A model generated the notes under the pieces. It made no database searches and was not told the DNA's origin. It was given only the letters and a program-made list of their open reading frames with translations. This document shows, piece after piece, positions 26,799-35,305 of a stretch of DNA of 64,000 nucleotides; within the stretch, counting starts at the first letter, position 1, and each line of letters opens with the position of its first letter. Origin of the DNA: Clostridium scatologenes. GTDB taxonomy: Bacteria > Bacillota > Clostridia > Clostridiales > Clostridiaceae. Location: assembly GCF_000968375.1 (NCBI RefSeq), contig NZ_CP009933.1, positions 5,685,411-5,749,410 of the forward strand, given 5' to 3'. Both the position numbers and the translations under genes were made by a program.

Positions 26799-27848
26799 AT
26801 GTATTCAAAAATCCAATTTATAATCATAACATTTATAGTTTTAATTTTTAACACAGCATTGATATACAATCCTGTTAAAGCATCTGCAGAATTTGTAACA
26901 AGGATAAGTGGCGCTAACAGATATGAAACAGCTGCTAAAGTTGCTACAACAAATTGGACAACTTCATATAATGTTGTATTAGTATCAGGTGAAGGATATG
27001 CAGATGCAGTAAGTGCTTCAGCATTAGCTAAGAAATTAGATGCACCTATACTTTTAACTTCATCAGATATACTTAGTTCAGAAACACAAATTGCACTGGA
27101 TAAATTAAAACCAATGAATATATATATCGTTGGTGGAAATTCTTCAATTTCACAAAACATAAGAAATAGTCTTAAATTTAAATATACTTCAATAGAGTTA
27201 AGTGGGTCTAATAGATATGAAACTAACCTATCAGTAGCTAAAGAATTAGTTAAATTAGGAGTCAGTGCTAGCAATGTTATGGTAGTTGGTGGTGAAGGAT
27301 TTGCTGATGCACTTTCTGTGGCACCAATAGCAGCAGCAAAAGGACAAATACTACTATTAGCAAATAATAAGAGTCTAATGCAATCAACAATCAATTTTGT
27401 AAATGATAACAAATCAACTGTCACAATTGTCGGGACTTGGGATGTTATAAGTGATTCTATAAAAGATGCTTTTGGAACAAATACTACACGAGTGAACGGG
27501 GGATCAGATAGATTTGATACTAACTTAAAGATATTAAAGGCATTTAGTAGTGATCTAAATAACGATAAGGTATATATAGCAAATGCAAGTTCATCAACAC
27601 CAGATAATATGTATGCTGATGCATTGGTTGCATCTGTTTTGGCAGGAAAATATGCAGCACCACTTATATTAGTTGATAAAGATGGTTCAGGGGCAACGAC
27701 TAATGCTATACGATGTATTAGGGATATAGCTTCAAAAAATACTTATGTATATATAATCGGAGGAAATGAAGTTGTTACAGATAACATATTTAATACTATA
27801 GAAAATATAATAACTACTATATTTCATGTATATATTCCTAAAGAATAA
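26799..27848 (+). CDS. Secreted cell-wall-binding protein with CWB2 repeats
   Basis: A 349-residue exported protein. A signal peptide (hydrophobic residues ~5-25, ending PVKASA) is followed by three CWB2 (Pfam 04122-type) repeats, each beginning with an RISGANRYETAAKVA-like motif (residues ~32, ~140 and ~240) and containing GEGYADAVSA/GEGFADALSV and IVGGNSSIS strings. CWB2 modules anchor proteins to teichoic-acid-like wall polymers in clostridia. No enzymatic domain is attached. The third repeat is more diverged (VNGGSDRFDTN). Confidence 0.88.
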   Translation: MYSKIQFIIITFIVLIFNTALIYNPVKASAEFVTRISGANRYETAAKVATTNWTTSYNVVLVSGEGYADAVSASALAKKLDAPILLTSSDILSSETQIALDKLKPMNIYIVGGNSSISQNIRNSLKFKYTSIELSGSNRYETNLSVAKELVKLGVSASNVMVVGGEGFADALSVAPIAAAKGQILLLANNKSLMQSTINFVNDNKSTVTIVGTWDVISDSIKDAFGTNTTRVNGGSDRFDTNLKILKAFSSDLNNDKVYIANASSSTPDNMYADALVASVLAGKYAAPLILVDKDGSGATTNAIRCIRDIASKNTYVYIIGGNEVVTDNIFNTIENIITTIFHVYIPKE

Positions 27849-27904
27849 TGCGAATTTGATGTAAACTGTAAAGCTTAAATAATTAACAAAGGAGAATTAG
27901 GATT

Positions 27905-28510
27905 ATGTATAAAAACATTATATTTGATTTAGGAAATGTATTATTAAATTTTAAGCCAAAGGAATATCTGAAAGCGAAAATTACTGAAATTAATAAGGTT
28001 TCAGAAATATATAAAGAAATATTTCAAAGTGAGCAATGGGAAATGCTTGATAGAGGAACTATTACTGAAGAAGAGGCTATAAATATTATAATTAAAAAAA
28101 GTATAAAAAATAAAGAATTAATTAAGATTGCTTTTGAAAATTGGTATGAACTTCTTACACCTATTGAAGATTCAATTAAGGTTTTGAGAGAATTAAAAAG
28201 TGAAGGATATAAGATTTATTTTTTATCTAATTTTCATTTACTGGCATTTGAATATGTAACTAATAAATATGATTTTTTTAAACTATTTGATGGAGGAATT
28301 GTTTCCTATAAAGAAAAATTATTGAAGCCTGAAGAGAAAATATACAAAAGAATAATAGATGAATATAACATAGAGCCTAAGAAATCAATTTTTATAGATG
28401 ATGTAGAAAGTAATGTTGAATATGCAAGAAAACTTAATTTTGGAGCCATACTATTTAAAAATCCTAAGGATTTAAGAGAAAAACTGAAAAGTTATAATGT
28501 ATATATATAG
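27905..28510 (+). CDS. HAD-superfamily hydrolase
   Basis: A 201-residue haloacid-dehalogenase-like hydrolase. Motif I is IIFDLGNVLLNF (nucleophile Asp ~8), motif II is FLSNFH, and motif IV is SIFIDDVESNVEYA. A helical cap lies between motifs I and II, as in the YihX/HAD-IA group, whose members are often sugar-phosphate phosphatases. The second residue of motif I is Gly rather than Asp, as in many of this group. The substrate is unknown. The ribosome binding site is AAAGGAG. Confidence 0.8.
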   Translation: MYKNIIFDLGNVLLNFKPKEYLKAKITEINKVSEIYKEIFQSEQWEMLDRGTITEEEAINIIIKKSIKNKELIKIAFENWYELLTPIEDSIKVLRELKSEGYKIYFLSNFHLLAFEYVTNKYDFFKLFDGGIVSYKEKLLKPEEKIYKRIIDEYNIEPKKSIFIDDVESNVEYARKLNFGAILFKNPKDLREKLKSYNVYI

Positions 28511-28518
28511 TTTTTTAA

Positions 28519-28565
28519 CATGCTATAGCCCAAGATAGGATATATCTAAGGCTGTGGCATATTTT
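28519..28565 (+). terminator. Terminator-like hairpin after the HAD gene
   Basis: ATGCTATAGCC pairs with GGCTGTGGCAT (two G-T pairs) and is followed by ATTTTAAA. The T-run is weak. Confidence 0.5.
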
Positions 28566-28604
28566 AAATACTCAAGAGCTAATATGATATAAAATAAATG
28601 AAAT

Positions 28605-28851
28605 TTATTTTAAGTTTAGTAAATTTGTTATGTTTCCACCTAGTATTTGTTCAGCAGTTTTTGCATCTTTACTGCTTATCTCAATCATTTTTTTAAATAA
28701 TAGAGGATTTCCATAAGGTGCATCTGAGCTAAATAATGTACGTTCAGGTAATTCCTTAATTGCCATGGCAGGAGCCAAAATTGTATACTTTCATCATTGA
28801 TAGCTGTTTTTCTGTTGGAAACATTACATGAGCGTGACTGTCAATTATCAT
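28605..28851 (-). pseudogene. Amidohydrolase (TIM-barrel) remnant
   Basis: The minus strand begins MIIDSHAHVMFPTEKQLS, the usual metal-binding HxH start of amidohydrolase-2-type enzymes, and stops after 31 codons. A different frame then gives the typical C-terminal end (RTLFSSDAPYGNPLLFKKM, then ILGGNITNLL and a stop). The ~200 central residues are missing. This is an internally deleted, frameshifted gene. Confidence 0.75.
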
Positions 28852-28969
28852 TTTAAATTTCCTTCTTTCTTAAATTAACTAATTTATTTAAAGTACGCAC
28901 AAATTTGAAACGTAGTGTAGTAAATGATACTATAATGTTGTAAATTAAAATTTGTAAAGGTGGGTTAAG

Positions 28970-29299
28970 ATGGCAAAGTCAAAGCAAATGATAGAGCAAT
29001 GTCCTATGGATGTAACTATAAATATATTGAGTGGAAAATGGAAAATGTCAATTCTTTGGCATTTGTCAAGAGGAGTGATTAGATTTAATGAATTACAAAG
29101 ATTATTAAATAACATTACTCAAAAAACATTGATACTTCAATTAAGAGAATTAGAAAGAGATGGTATAATTTATAGGAAGATTTATGCAGAAGTTCCTCCT
29201 AAAGTAGAATATGGACTTACCAAGCTAGGTGAAAGCATGAAGCCCATCTTAAAGTCAATGTGTGATTGGGGAAAAAATTATCAAAAAATACATATGTAA
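28970..29299 (+). CDS. HxlR-family transcriptional regulator
   Basis: A 109-residue winged-helix protein with the HxlR layout: an N-terminal Cys in EQCPMDVTINILSGKWKM, the recognition region RFNELQRLLNNITQKTLI, wing ELERDGIIYRKIYAEVPPKV and the final YGLTKLGESMKPIL. Many HxlR proteins sense reactive electrophiles through this Cys. It partners the VOC gene 13 nt downstream, so that gene is a likely target. Confidence 0.88.
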   Translation: MAKSKQMIEQCPMDVTINILSGKWKMSILWHLSRGVIRFNELQRLLNNITQKTLILQLRELERDGIIYRKIYAEVPPKVEYGLTKLGESMKPILKSMCDWGKNYQKIHM

Positions 29300-29312
29300 G
29301 GGAGATAAAAAC

Positions 29313-29726
29313 ATGAGTATAAAAATGATTCATCATGTTTGCATTCAAACAGAAAAATATAAGGAATCACTTAAATTTTACACTGAAATATTAGGTTTTG
29401 AGTTAGTTAAAGAAACAGCCAATTTTCACAAACGAGATTTTAACACATGGTTAAAACTAGAAACATTTATGATTGAGTTGCAAACGGCTAAACAAGGAGA
29501 CAAGTTAAATAATTGGAGTTCATTGAATGAGGGCATAGTACATATGTGTTTTTTAGTTGATGATGTTCATGAAGAATTTAATAGAATAAAAAAATTAGGT
29601 TATAGCAATTTTAAGATTAAGAATGGAGAGGAAATTTATAAAGTTGAAGATGGATATTTATTTAAAATTAAAGCACCAGAAGGTACTGAAATTGAAATGA
29701 GAGATGTACTTATATCCAGTATTTAG
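29313..29726 (+). CDS. VOC (glyoxalase/bleomycin resistance) family protein
   Basis: A 137-residue protein with two beta-alpha-beta-beta-beta modules. The N-terminus MIHHVCIQTEKYKESLKFY and the C-terminal GTEIEMRDV supply likely metal ligands (His and Glu), as in lactoylglutathione-lyase-like enzymes. The ATG at 29313 follows AAGGGAGATAAAA; an upstream in-frame start inside the regulator gene is unlikely. The substrate is unknown; the HxlR partner suggests aldehyde or electrophile detoxification (inference). Confidence 0.75.
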   Translation: MSIKMIHHVCIQTEKYKESLKFYTEILGFELVKETANFHKRDFNTWLKLETFMIELQTAKQGDKLNNWSSLNEGIVHMCFLVDDVHEEFNRIKKLGYSNFKIKNGEEIYKVEDGYLFKIKAPEGTEIEMRDVLISSI

Positions 29727-29796
29727 AGTGAATAAATTGATAAAATGCTAATAAGTGAACTGCTCCCTGTCAAGTAGACAGGTGAAAAACTAAAAA

Positions 29797-30717
29797 TTAA
29801 GCTGCTAAGGTCTGAGTTCGATATTCCATCGGAGTCAGACCTTTTAGGTTTTTCTGAAATCTTCTCATATTATAAAAATCTATATACTCATCAATTGCAT
29901 GTTTCAATTGCTCATATGTATGAAATTTTTGCAAGTAGTACATTTCGGATTTGATTATTCCCCAAAAGCCCTCCATCGGTCCATTATCAATACATCTGCT
30001 AATGCGAGACATGCTTTGAGTAGCCCCAATACTATCAAGCTTATTTTTAAACTGCCTATTGGTATATTGAAATCCTCTATCACTATGAAAAAGTGGCTTC
30101 GCACTTGGATTAGCCGTTACTGCCAAGTCAAAGGTATCAAAAACAAGCTGATTGTTATTGGAATGCCCAAGAACATAAGAGACAATACTCCTATCACCTA
30201 GATCCAGTATGGCACTTAGATAAGCTTTCTTCCCAGTTGTCAATTTGAATTCTGTAACATCTGTCAGCCATTTTTGATTAGGCTTTTCTGCATTGAAATT
30301 CCTATTTAGCACATTTTCAGCAGTTATCTGTGGTGTACTTGGGACATACATTTTTCTCTTCTTGCGAATAACAGACCTTAGATCAGCAGATTTCATTAAT
30401 CGGTAAATACGCTTATGGTTATATTGTTTATTGAGCTTTCGGTTGATATTCATAGTCATACGTCTGTACCCATAAATGCCTTTGACTTCAGTGTTCAGCT
30501 GTGTTAACATTGTAAGAATCATCGCATTTTCTCGATCAGCTTCGCTCTCTAATCTATTATTCCACTTATAGTAGGAAGAACGTGCAACATTGGCTATTTC
30601 ACATAACTTAATTATAGAATATTCTTTCGTTTCATGAAGTTCTTTTATGGCTAAATACCTGTCAACTTGGCGTGAGCCGTTTTTTATCGCCTTCTTTCTA
30701 TTTCGTCCAATTTTTTT
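29797..30717 (-). CDS. IS3-family transposase OrfB (integrase core)
   Basis: The catalytic DDE domain of the IS. The frame is open from the A7 slip site and contains KGIYGYRRMTMNINR, the first Asp in KWLTDVTEF, the second Asp in LFHSDRGFQYTN and the Glu in NGPMEGFWGIIKSE, all intact. The first ATG is at 30522, but translation is expected mainly as an OrfAB fusion by -1 frameshifting. It is probably functional. Confidence 0.88.
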   Translation of the reverse strand, partial: KKIGRNRKKAIKNGSRQVDRYLAIKELHETKEYSIIKLCEIANVARSSYYKWNNRLESEADRENAMILTMLTQLNTEVKGIYGYRRMTMNINRKLNKQYNHKRIYRLMKSADLRSVIRKKRKMYVPSTPQITAENVLNRNFNAEKPNQKWLTDVTEFKLTTGKKAYLSAILDLGDRSIVSYVLGHSNNNQLVFDTFDLAVTANPSAKPLFHSDRGFQYTNRQFKNKLDSIGATQSMSRISRCIDNGPMEGFWGIIKSEMYYLQKFHTYEQLKHAIDEYIDFYNMRRFQKNLKGLTPMEYRTQTLAA

Positions 30718-31364
30718 AGGAAATCATTCTCCATCTTTAATCGATTGTTTTCTGCTTCAAGAAGTTTTAATTGCACAGCAAGTTTCTCAGTCTCACTCAT
30801 TTCGTTTGGACTTTTACGTTTACCACGTTGATCCGATAATGACTCGGAGCCATATTCCTCGTATTTTTTCACCCATGCATAAACCTGCTGATAAGAAACC
30901 TGAAATTTATCTGCTGCTATTTGATAGTTATAGTTATTAGCAATACAAAATGATACTATATTAACTCGTTCTTCAAATGTTGTTTTTCTTCCCTTGGTCA
31001 TACTTTTATCTCCTCGCATATTGTGAGATTTAATCATTTCATGACCATTATACTTCTTAATCCATTGACGGAGAATACTATTTGACGAGATTTCGTATTG
31101 TCTACAGATTTCACGTAGGGATGTTCTACCATCAAGATAGTCTTTAACAGCCTGCTGCTTTACGGTTTCTGGATAATATTTATTTTTCTTTACGTTTGTT
31201 AAAGCTTCTGCTCCAAACATCTTATATCTCTGAAGCCATTCATAAAATGAGGTATTGTAAATCTTCATATCGCGGCAAATTTGGGATATACTTCTTTTCC
31301 CAGATAAATAGTCTTCAATAGCATTTAATTTTTCGTATGATAAAAATTTTTCTTTTCGTCCCAT
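30684..31364 (-). CDS. IS3-family transposase OrfA (DNA-binding)
   Basis: A 226-residue protein with three helix-turn-helix-like units (around residues 5-50, 60-110 and 125-170) and a C-terminal leucine-zipper-like stretch (LKLLEAENNRLKMENDFLKK). It is longer than the ~170 residues of InsJ-type OrfA because of the extra HTH. Its end contains the A7 slippery sequence that would allow the OrfAB fusion. Confidence 0.85.
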   Translation of the reverse strand: MGRKEKFLSYEKLNAIEDYLSGKRSISQICRDMKIYNTSFYEWLQRYKMFGAEALTNVKKNKYYPETVKQQAVKDYLDGRTSLREICRQYEISSNSILRQWIKKYNGHEMIKSHNMRGDKSMTKGRKTTFEERVNIVSFCIANNYNYQIAADKFQVSYQQVYAWVKKYEEYGSESLSDQRGKRKSPNEMSETEKLAVQLKLLEAENNRLKMENDFLKKLDEIERRR

Positions 31365-31427
31365 AAAAATATGCCCCCTTTATAGAAACAGTTTTATTTT
31401 TTTAACTGTCTACTATAAAGGGAGCAT

Positions 31428-31523
31428 ATCAAAGACTTCGTTACAGTGTTTTTAGCAAGTAGAGCATCAGATTATGTAAATGGACGTATTTTATCCGTTG
31501 ATGGTGGTTGGTTAGTAAGATAA
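31428..31523 (+). pseudogene. Short-chain dehydrogenase, C-terminal fragment
   Basis: Immediately to the right of the IS the frame reads FVTVFLASRASDYVNGRILS then VDGGWLVR and a stop. This is the standard C-terminus of SDR enzymes of the KduD/gluconate-dehydrogenase kind. The rest of the gene is absent, and the left flank of the IS holds no matching 5' part, so it was removed. Confidence 0.8.
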
Positions 31524-31549
31524 CATATAACACAATATAACGACATTTT

Positions 31550-31590
31550 AAAGCTATTTTTGTATTATTAAACAAAAATAGCTTTATTGA
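31550..31590 (+). terminator. Terminator of the truncated dehydrogenase
   Basis: A 14-bp perfect stem AAAGCTATTTTTGT/ACAAAAATAGCTTT around an 8-nt loop, followed by ATTGAATTT. Confidence 0.65.
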
Positions 31591-31705
31591 ATTTAGTTTA
31601 ATTGTTAATATATCAGTATCAACTATAAAAGCAAAGATATTAATGGAAGGAGTTGAATATATAGTTGGATGGGTATTTTAAAAATATTCACTCACTAATA
31701 AGGTT

Positions 31706-32152
31706 ATGAATTTATTAAAAAAATTTTTTGCATTAATTATATTTGTATTAATTTTAGCTGTAGTGAGATTTAATTTGATAGAATTGCATGTGTTTGAAAT
31801 GTTTGTAATAATGCCTTTATTATTTTATATAAGTTTAAAATTTATCAAATATGATAAAAAAATGATAAAAAGTTATTTTGGAATTGATATGGATTTAAAT
31901 GAAGATGATATAAGTTATATAAAAAACATTTATGAAAAAAAGATTAAGAGAAATAGTATTTTAGTACTCGCTATGACTCCATTTTCTTATTATATAGAAT
32001 TTTTTATTGGCGAAAATTATAAAATATTTAGCACTTTTTTTCTAAATAGAATACTTCAAGGTCCATTTTTATTTGGAGCCATTATTTTATTGATCACAAC
32101 ACCAATATTTGTTAAAAAGGAATATCTAAAAAGAATAAAATTCAAAGAATAA
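31706..32152 (+). CDS. Hypothetical small membrane protein
   Basis: A 148-residue Lys/Ile-rich protein with three to four hydrophobic segments (about residues 5-25, 30-47, 90-105 and 118-138) separated by a charged loop (DLNEDDISYIKNIYEKK). I recognise no family. There is no good ribosome binding site before the ATG, so the start and even expression are uncertain. Confidence 0.5.
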   Translation: MNLLKKFFALIIFVLILAVVRFNLIELHVFEMFVIMPLLFYISLKFIKYDKKMIKSYFGIDMDLNEDDISYIKNIYEKKIKRNSILVLAMTPFSYYIEFFIGENYKIFSTFFLNRILQGPFLFGAIILLITTPIFVKKEYLKRIKFKE

Positions 32153-32181
32153 AGAAGGATGATTTCCTTCTTTGTTCTCTA
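32151..32181. terminator. Bidirectional terminator
   Basis: AAAGAAGGA and TCCTTCTTT pair across a short loop between two convergent genes. T-rich sequence follows on the + strand. Confidence 0.6.
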
Positions 32182-32200
32182 TTAAATCATAGTATTTATG

Positions 32201-33877
32201 TTATTTTATAGGTTCTTTAGCTACAAAACTGTAAGCGGATTTAACATCTCCTCTACCATTATAAACAGCCTGCATTGGGTATGGAAATAATGGTCTGCTT
32301 ATGTCTTCGAATGGTTTGTCCTTAGAACCATGTGCAACAATCATAGTAGGAGCTTTATCTTTTTCTACCCACTCTTGAATGGCTGTTAAAGCATCAAATT
32401 GATCGGTTGCAGGACCTCCTTCAACATGATTCATGCCGGGAATTAGGAAAAGTCTTGCAAATTTTTGGGTTTCTTTTAATCCACCGTTTGTATCTATAAG
32501 TTTATCATAATAATTAATTGTATCATAAGCAGAGAAAACTGGATCAGCCATACCATGATATAAAATCAACTTTCCACCTAGATTTCTGAATGGTTCAAGA
32601 TATGTTGATACATTATTAATAAATGATGCTGATAGAACTAAATTGGATGGATCAGTGTCAAAATCATAATCTAAGGACCATTCTAATGCTTTACTAGAAT
32701 CATATTTTTCTGGAATAGGAGTTGTAAATACACGAGCCATGCTTTCTACACCAAGAGAAACATTTCTTGGAGGACATTCTTCTGTTCCTAAAGTCCATGA
32801 ACGCCATTCTGGATCTAAAATTCCTGGGTCCCATGGCCAATTGCAATATAATACATTACCTTTAGAGTCTTTAGGTCCATCAAATAATAGTTTTAAAGCA
32901 TTTATTTGTTCATCAGTTAATCCTGGTAAATTCTTAGTTTTTCTAGGTAATGTTGATGGATCGAATTTTCTAGCAGCATTCATGTCTAAAATAATACCAT
33001 CCTTTAATCCATCATCACCATCAAATTGTTTCAATATAGTATTTGCCACAAGTTTCATGTCAGCTTCAGAAAAGGCAGTATGTATAAGTGGTCTACCATT
33101 TTCATCTTTTTTTGAAATTTTTGCAAAGATTTGATTAGCCCACATTTCTGCAATAGATGCATTTGTTAAATTCAGAGCAGGTGCACCTGAAACAATTCCA
33201 TCAAAATATCCAGGAAAACGTTGAGCCATAGCTAAGGCTTGTCTCCCACCATTTGATGCACCCATAAAGTATGAATATTTAGGCGGCTTTGCATAATAAT
33301 TTTTAATAATGGATTTTGCTGTAATAGTTACTTGATTTATGGCATTGTATCCATAATCAATTCTTGCTTGTTGATCGTAACCGAATTTACAATCAGTATT
33401 GCCTTGATGTCCACCATCTGTAGCAACTGTTGCAAAGCCTCTAGATAAAGCAGGAATTTTACCAACTTTTCTTATACCTATTTTAGGGGGTATTATGCCA
33501 TCACTGCCGCCGCCACCTTCAAAATAGAAGCGTTCATTCCATTCATTAGGAAGACATAATTCGAAACCAATATAATATTCAGTGGGACCATCAGATCCTA
33601 TTCCAGTTCGTTCATTGATTCTTCCTTCAACTTTATAATAATCGGGTAAAATAACATTTTCACCATCAACAATAACTGTAATACCACTCATTCTAGTTAT
33701 ATTTACTATGGTAGTATTGTTTTGAAATTTAAAATTTTTTATAGAGGTAGCGTCTACCATAGGATGTATTTCAGTATAGGTTGCAGATGAATTTAAGGTG
33801 TCTTTTAATTTAAATCGTTTTTCCACTAAGTATTCCTCCGTATTATATATAATTTTAGTGGGAACTTTTCCAAACAT
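32201..33877 (-). CDS. Tannase/feruloyl esterase family hydrolase
   Basis: A 558-residue alpha/beta hydrolase of the tannase family (Pfam 07519 type). The nucleophile motif is GASNGGRQAL (Ser ~residue 208), the Asp lies in HGMADPVFSAYD and the His in PGMNHVEGGP. Classical tannases have a CS-D-HC motif in which Cys residues flank Ser and His; here both are replaced (Ala before Ser, Val after His), so the linking disulfide is absent. No signal peptide is seen, so it may act inside the cell. The substrate is unknown. Confidence 0.82.
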   Translation of the reverse strand: MFGKVPTKIIYNTEEYLVEKRFKLKDTLNSSATYTEIHPMVDATSIKNFKFQNNTTIVNITRMSGITVIVDGENVILPDYYKVEGRINERTGIGSDGPTEYYIGFELCLPNEWNERFYFEGGGGSDGIIPPKIGIRKVGKIPALSRGFATVATDGGHQGNTDCKFGYDQQARIDYGYNAINQVTITAKSIIKNYYAKPPKYSYFMGASNGGRQALAMAQRFPGYFDGIVSGAPALNLTNASIAEMWANQIFAKISKKDENGRPLIHTAFSEADMKLVANTILKQFDGDDGLKDGIILDMNAARKFDPSTLPRKTKNLPGLTDEQINALKLLFDGPKDSKGNVLYCNWPWDPGILDPEWRSWTLGTEECPPRNVSLGVESMARVFTTPIPEKYDSSKALEWSLDYDFDTDPSNLVLSASFINNVSTYLEPFRNLGGKLILYHGMADPVFSAYDTINYYDKLIDTNGGLKETQKFARLFLIPGMNHVEGGPATDQFDALTAIQEWVEKDKAPTMIVAHGSKDKPFEDISRPLFPYPMQAVYNGRGDVKSAYSFVAKEPIK

Positions 33878-34002
33878 TTAGTTCCCTATTTTTAGTCTTT
33901 GACTTGTATAACTTGGTATCATTATAATTATTTAACATCACATAATTATATTATAAATCAATATTTTTTAATGTAAATTTTTTTAACAAAACTTAAAACA
34001 CT

Positions 34003-34113
34003 ATGTTTGAAGTAAAAAAAGCCATAGATAATTTAGATATTCATGTTTTTGATATTGAAACACAAAAGATAATATATTCTAACTATAGATATATTATTAA
34101 ATATGCAAATTAA
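34003..34113 (+). pseudogene. Possible PAS-domain fragment
   Basis: A 36-codon frame (VKKAIDNLDIHVFDIETQKI then IYSNYRYIIKYAN) resembles the start of a PAS domain. It has no ribosome binding site and nothing PAS-like follows. It is probably a gene relic; low confidence. Confidence 0.3.
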
Positions 34114-34140
34114 GCTTTGATAATTGTAAAATATTAATTA

Positions 34141-34169
34141 TTGACATGTTTTGATAATAGGTATATAAT
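34141..34169 (+). promoter_or_regulatory. Consensus sigma-A promoter
   Basis: TTGACA at 34141-34146 and TATAAT at 34164-34169 with exactly 17 bp between them, a perfect match to the vegetative consensus. It lies 33 nt before a 46-codon gene. Confidence 0.85.
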
Positions 34170-34201
34170 AAAAAGATATTGAAAACAAAGAAGGTGAAAA
34201 A

Positions 34202-34342
34202 TTGAATAAGAAATTAACATTGATAACATCTGACGTTATCGAAGAATGTTTATGTGAATCACTTGATAATCTTGAAAAAAGAACTAAGACCACTCAAAAG
34301 ATTAACATAACAAACAGTAGAACTAGGAGATCATTGAAGTAG
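34202..34342 (+). CDS. Small protein, 46 residues, unknown
   Basis: A TTG start at 34202 with AAGGTG 5 nt upstream, reading MNKKLTLITSDVIEECLCES and ending in a basic tail (NSRTRRSLK). The middle is acidic with two nearby cysteines (ECLC). I recognise no family. A consensus promoter and a terminator bracket it tightly, so it is a discrete transcription unit of ~190 nt. It could be a small protein, a peptide precursor, or a regulatory RNA with incidental coding. Confidence 0.6.
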   Translation: MNKKLTLITSDVIEECLCESLDNLEKRTKTTQKINITNSRTRRSLK

Positions 34343-34376
34343 CTGCCTATGGCAGGTATTTTTTTATTTTTTGATA
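34342..34376 (+). terminator. Terminator of the small gene
   Basis: The CTGCC-TAT-GGCAG hairpin is followed by a long T-rich run directly after the stop codon. Confidence 0.75.
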
Positions 34377-34437
34377 AAAAGTCCATTTTTATTTTTAAAC
34401 TTGTATGTAATGTAAAAAATAAATAGAATTAATTAAA

Positions 34438-34470
34438 AAAGGAAGCTGCTTTAAAAGTGCCTCCTTCTTG
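34438..34470 (-). terminator. Terminator of the PocR kinase operon
   Basis: On the minus strand AAGGAGGC pairs with GCTTCCTT with a few unpaired bases between, then TTTTTTAATTAA. It lies about 40 nt after the response regulator stop. Confidence 0.6.
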
Positions 34471-34507
34471 GACTCAAAACATAATTTATAAATAATAAAA
34501 AAATACT

Positions 34508-35251
34508 TTATACATGATCATGAGTTACAACCCACCTGTACTTATGAGGAGCTACGCCTTCATATTTGATAAATACTTTACTGAAGTATGAAGGATCTAT
34601 GTATCCTACAGATAATGATATATTACTTATGCTCTTATTAGTGGAAGCTAGTAATTTTTTTGCTTTTTGTATACGTATTTGTGAAACATAATCAATAAAA
34701 TTAACTCCAGTATGACTTTTAAAATATCGGCTAAAGTATTGAGGATTTAAATATACATGTGATGCTACAGATTCTAAGCTTATATTCTTATTGAAATTTT
34801 TATGAATGTAATTTATAGCTTCATTAATAGGATCTGATTTAGAGGAAGATTGTGCATTAATAAAATTATCATTAATATTTGGCAATAGACCTATAACCTT
34901 ATCCATAGATTGATATAATTCAGAAGGTCTAGCTGGTTTTAGAATATAGTCAATTACACCTAGTTGTATAGCTCTTTTAGCAAAATCGAAATCATTATAT
35001 GCTGTTAAAATTATAGTTTTAACATAGGGAAGAAATTGAGTAATAGACTCTAAGGCTTCTATACCATTTTTTTCTGGCATTTTTATATCCATAATAATTA
35101 TTTCAGGTCTAAATTTATAAGCTAAATCTATAGCCTCTATGCCTGTTTTAGCATCATTGATTATTTCTACATTGTCAAATTTTTTTTGGAGAATAATTCT
35201 TAAAGCCTTACGTTCTAAGGATTCGTCTTCAGCAATAAGCAGCTTATACAA
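34508..35251 (-). CDS. Response regulator with AraC-type output
   Basis: A 247-residue YesN-like regulator. The receiver domain (residues 1-~120) has the acidic pocket EDES, phospho-acceptor Asp in IIIMDIKMPEKNG, Thr in ILTAYND and Lys in LKPARP. The C-terminal AraC domain (~150-245) has two HTH units (ISLESVASHVYLNPQYFSRY and ISNISLSVGYIDPSYFSKVF). It follows the PocR kinase by 54 nt on the same strand and is its evident partner. Confidence 0.92.
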   Translation of the reverse strand: MYKLLIAEDESLERKALRIILQKKFDNVEIINDAKTGIEAIDLAYKFRPEIIIMDIKMPEKNGIEALESITQFLPYVKTIILTAYNDFDFAKRAIQLGVIDYILKPARPSELYQSMDKVIGLLPNINDNFINAQSSSKSDPINEAINYIHKNFNKNISLESVASHVYLNPQYFSRYFKSHTGVNFIDYVSQIRIQKAKKLLASTNKSISNISLSVGYIDPSYFSKVFIKYEGVAPHKYRWVVTHDHV

Positions 35252-35305
35252 AAAACATACCTCCCATATAATAATATTTGTATTAAATACTAAATAAGTG
35301 TTATT

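Larger units (their letters stand above)
29761..31426. mobile_element. IS3-family insertion sequence (IS150-like)
   Basis: A 1666-bp element bounded by imperfect terminal inverted repeats: TGCTCCCTGTCAAGTAGACA on the left, and the reverse complement of the right end reads TGCTCCCTTTATAGTAGACA. It encodes OrfA and OrfB on the minus strand with an A7 slippery site (T7 on +, 30711-30717). No matching target duplication is visible (left flank GAAC, right flank TATC), and the right flank is a truncated gene. This suggests that adjacent DNA was deleted after insertion. Confidence 0.9.
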
